This document shows positions 6,835 through 7,957 of a stretch of 7,957 nt of DNA, in pieces. This DNA comes from Candidatus Pacearchaeota archaeon (GTDB taxonomy: Archaea > Nanobdellota > Nanobdellia > Pacearchaeales > GW2011-AR1): NCBI GenBank assembly GCA_003694055.1, contig RFLC01000240.1, positions 1 to 7,957 of the forward strand. The letters run 5' to 3'. How positions within the stretch are numbered: the first letter of the stretch is position 1; each line of letters opens with the position of its first letter. The notes under the pieces are model-generated. The model worked only from the letters and a program-made list of their open reading frames with translations. It had not been told where the DNA came from and did not search any database. The position numbers and the translations under genes were made by a program.

Positions 6835-7004
6835 AAGCTCGAGCAAAACGCAGTTATGTTTAGGCGGGCAGTGGGCGCGCGGGTTCGTGGAGGTGCTGTG
6901 GGTTGGTTGCGAGAGGCTCGTTCGGGTTGGCAGTCAGCAGTGCGCGAGTTTATTGCGATGAGGGGCTTTTGGTTAGCTTTTTCGTTGTTCGGGCAAGGCG
7001 CAAA
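6835..7004. other. G+C-rich gap between polC and the tRNA, no supported gene
   Basis: About 170 bases without a convincing gene. Roughly 6863-6950 is visibly richer in G+C than the flanks. The frame from ATG 6856 has host-like codons but no ribosome site and continues through most of the tRNA, so I reject it. A frame without any start codon is also open at 6864-7010. Only a small hairpin (CGAG/CTCG at 6910-6920) is evident. The region could be a 3' untranslated region, an unrecognised structured RNA, or a gene remnant. A 16-bp piece (6902-6917) recurs within the channel gene at 7345-7360. Confidence 0.5.
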
Positions 7005-7012
7005 GCTTAAAA
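7005..7012 (+). promoter_or_regulatory. Box A promoter of tRNA-Leu
   Basis: GCTTAAAA is centred about 26 bp upstream of the first base of the tRNA, the usual archaeal spacing between TATA box and transcription start. It suggests the tRNA is transcribed on its own rather than only by read-through from polC. Confidence 0.5.
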
Positions 7013-7026
7013 CACGAAATTGTTTG

Positions 7027-7034
7027 ATTTTTTT
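7027..7034 (+). terminator. T-run, possible terminator of the polD operon
   Basis: A run of T residues (ATTTTTTT around 7027-7034) ends immediately before the tRNA. Archaeal transcripts can stop at such U-tracts without a hairpin, so the operon message may end here. It may equally be a plain A+T-rich tRNA leader. Confidence 0.25.
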
Positions 7035-7118
7035 GCGGGGATGCCGGAGCGGTCAAACGGGAGCGGCTCAAGCCCGCTTGGCTTAGTGCCTGCGGAGGTT
7101 CGAATCCTCCTCCCCGCA
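7035..7118 (+). tRNA. tRNA-Leu(CAA), class II with long variable arm
   Basis: All arms fold by hand. The acceptor stem GCGGGGA (7035-7041) pairs with TCCCCGC (7111-7117), with discriminator A7118. The D stem is CCG/CGG (7044-7046 with 7058-7060). The anticodon stem AGCGG/CCGCT (7062-7066 with 7074-7078) encloses the loop CTCAAGC, giving anticodon CAA (7069-7071). The variable arm spans 7079-7093 with a GGC/GCC stem. The T stem GGAGG/CCTCC (7094-7098 with 7106-7110) encloses TTCGAAT. The long variable arm and discriminator A fit leucine. It reads TTG, a leucine codon visibly frequent in the neighbouring genes. No intron is present, and CCA is not encoded (ATT follows at 7119), so it is added after transcription. 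Confidence 0.95.
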
Positions 7119-7163
7119 TTAGTTTCTGCGCGCTGGCTTGGAGGGTTTGCAAGTTAAATGGTT

Positions 7164-7183
7164 GTATATACACATGTATATAC
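7164..7183. repeat. Paired palindrome GTATATAC-N4-GTATATAC
   Basis: Two copies of the self-complementary octamer GTATATAC (7164-7171 and 7176-7183) are separated by ACAT, making a 20-bp near-perfect inverted repeat. Each also resembles a TATA element. The layout is typical of a dimeric regulator's operator, yet it lies between the 3' ends of the tRNA and the channel gene, where no start site is evident. Confidence 0.7.
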
Positions 7184-7202
7184 GCAATTCTCAGTGTAAG
7201 AA

Positions 7203-7213
7203 TTTTTATTTTT
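7203..7213 (+). terminator. T-tract, candidate terminator of the tRNA transcript
   Basis: TTTTTATTTTT on the plus strand is the strongest U-tract after the tRNA and lies in the gap between convergent units. It is a plausible hairpin-independent archaeal terminator. There is no comparable A-tract to end the oppositely directed channel gene. Confidence 0.45.
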
Positions 7214-7251
7214 GCGCGTTGAAAGAGTGAACTTTAAAGCGGCAGTTGAGT

Positions 7252-7896
7252 TTATTTTCTAAATCTGCGCGAGCTGAAAATGTAGCCGATGAACGCGATG
7301 TTTAGGATTAGCGCGCCAACTGCTTCTATTGCTGCAATCAATCTGTTGGTTGCGAGAGGCGCGATGTCGCCGTAACCGACCGTAGTGAAGGTTATTGTGC
7401 TGAAATACAGAGACTCTTCAAAGCTCAGCTTAATTGGTTTGCCTTTTTGCAGGAAAAGCTCGTTGTTGGAGTAGTACAAGCCAGCGAAAAGCAGGATAAT
7501 CATGAGCACAAAGAAAGTGTAACTCAGGATGAACGAAACAATCTTGCGGGATTTTAGCAGTTCGTCAACCCAAGGGACTAGACCGATTGAGTAAACCAAC
7601 ACAAACACGATTGCCACGACGACAATTGCGTTCACGCTCTCTCGAACAAACAAATGCACAATTCCGAAAACGAAAATTAAGACAAGCGCTAGGAAATCTT
7701 CAAAATACACTTTTGGACTTTTTAATAGCTCGTAGATTCGCACGATAATGTATGCGAAAATCATAAAACTGCTTGCTCCTTTTGGGAAGTTCCAGTAACT
7801 CTCGCTCAGCAACGAGCCAACTAAAAATATCGCAGCAACAATTCCGAGCAATACCTCAAGGCGTTTTAAATGGCCTCTCATTTTTTGTTTAGGCAT
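7252..7896 (-). CDS. Potassium channel family protein, pore-loop type (Ion_trans_2-like)
   Basis: This 214-residue inner-membrane protein should pass K+ selectively. The signature is TTVGYGD (171-177), the K+ selectivity filter, preceded by the pore helix ESLYFSTITF and followed by a hydrophobic inner helix (about 184-207). Hydrophobic segments are at about 13-31, 43-58, 67-84, 88-108 and 118-142, so six membrane spans plus the pore loop are likely. The fourth span has no arginine or lysine, so voltage sensing is unlikely. The chain stops seven residues after the last span (SSRRFRK), leaving no RCK ligand-binding domain. I give the longest frame. However, the TATA box at 7904-7914 lies about 28 bp before the second ATG (7881, residue 6), so a leaderless 209-residue product may be the real one. 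It converges with the tRNA and shows no link to replication. Confidence 0.88.
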   Translation of the reverse strand: MPKQKMRGHLKRLEVLLGIVAAIFLVGSLLSESYWNFPKGASSFMIFAYIIVRIYELLKSPKVYFEDFLALVLIFVFGIVHLFVRESVNAIVVVAIVFVLVYSIGLVPWVDELLKSRKIVSFILSYTFFVLMIILLFAGLYYSNNELFLQKGKPIKLSFEESLYFSTITFTTVGYGDIAPLATNRLIAAIEAVGALILNIAFIGYIFSSRRFRK

Positions 7897-7903
7897 GAGC
7901 AGG

Positions 7904-7914
7904 TTAAATATTTT
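7904..7914 (-). promoter_or_regulatory. TATA box of the channel gene
   Basis: Read on the minus strand this is AAAATATTTAA. Its centre is about 14 bp from the first ATG (7896) and about 28 bp from the second (7881). With normal archaeal spacing transcription would begin at about 7881-7883, favouring a leaderless message starting at the second ATG. No ribosome site precedes either ATG. Confidence 0.5.
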
Positions 7915-7957
7915 CTTGTTGTCAGATGGCTTGCGAGAGTGCGATGAGGATTACCAA

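Noticed and set aside
6856..7086. 76-codon frame after polC
   Set aside because: It reads through most of a well-folded tRNA on the same strand and has no ribosome site. At most it could be a remnant.
6973..7173. 66-codon minus-strand frame across the tRNA
   Set aside because: It is antisense to the whole tRNA and shows no recognisable features.
7159..7200. 13-codon frame MVVYTHVYT... over the paired palindrome
   Set aside because: It is too short, lacks a ribosome site, and is explained by the octamer repeat itself.
7922..7957. Possible gene edge: minus-strand frame ending LVILIALSQAI, or plus-strand ATG at 7926
   Set aside because: Only 11-12 codons are visible in either direction before the window ends, which is not enough to choose strand or existence.

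Overview
The window is a piece of an archaeal chromosome, most likely next to a replication origin. Three plus-strand genes lie end to end: an Orc1/Cdc6 initiator (328-1542) and the two subunits of the archaea-specific replicative polymerase PolD, DP1 (1535-3292) and DP2 (3286-6834). PolD rules out Crenarchaeota and bacteria. The orc1/cdc6-polB-polC order beside an origin is the classic arrangement known from Pyrococcus. Archaeal TATA-like boxes, a class II tRNA without an encoded CCA, and leaderless-looking starts also fit. The lineage within PolD-bearing archaea (Euryarchaeota or a DPANN group) cannot be fixed by eye. Several DP1/DP2 active-site residues differ from the Pyrococcus/halophile pattern as I recall it, which makes a divergent lineage such as DPANN plausible.

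Layout. Bases 1-258 are non-coding and look like a candidate origin: a perfect 20-bp tandem repeat (88-127), an inverted copy of its core (221-228), a mini-ORB-like element (179-191), a weaker second one (255-267), and T-rich tracts. Bases 328-6834 hold the three-gene replication operon, with 8-nt and 7-nt overlaps that imply translational coupling. Bases 6835-7034 are a G+C-rich gap with no supportable gene, ending in a promoter and a T-run. Bases 7035-7118 are tRNA-Leu(CAA). Bases 7119-7251 lie between convergent units and hold a paired GTATATAC palindrome and a T-tract terminator candidate. Bases 7252-7896 on the minus strand encode a small potassium channel with its own TATA box at 7904-7914. 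The last 43 bases hold no callable gene.

How it works together. Orc1/Cdc6 would bind the upstream elements, open the origin and help load MCM. DP1 (proofreading nuclease) and DP2 (two-barrel polymerase with a C-terminal PCNA-binding motif) form the polymerase that then copies the chromosome. The channel appears functionally unrelated.

The observations most worth a second look are a 35-nt segment shared in frame by DP1 and DP2 with one mismatch, and changes at metal-binding positions in both PolD active sites. I see no wholly new multi-gene system, defence island, CRISPR array, insertion sequence or intein.
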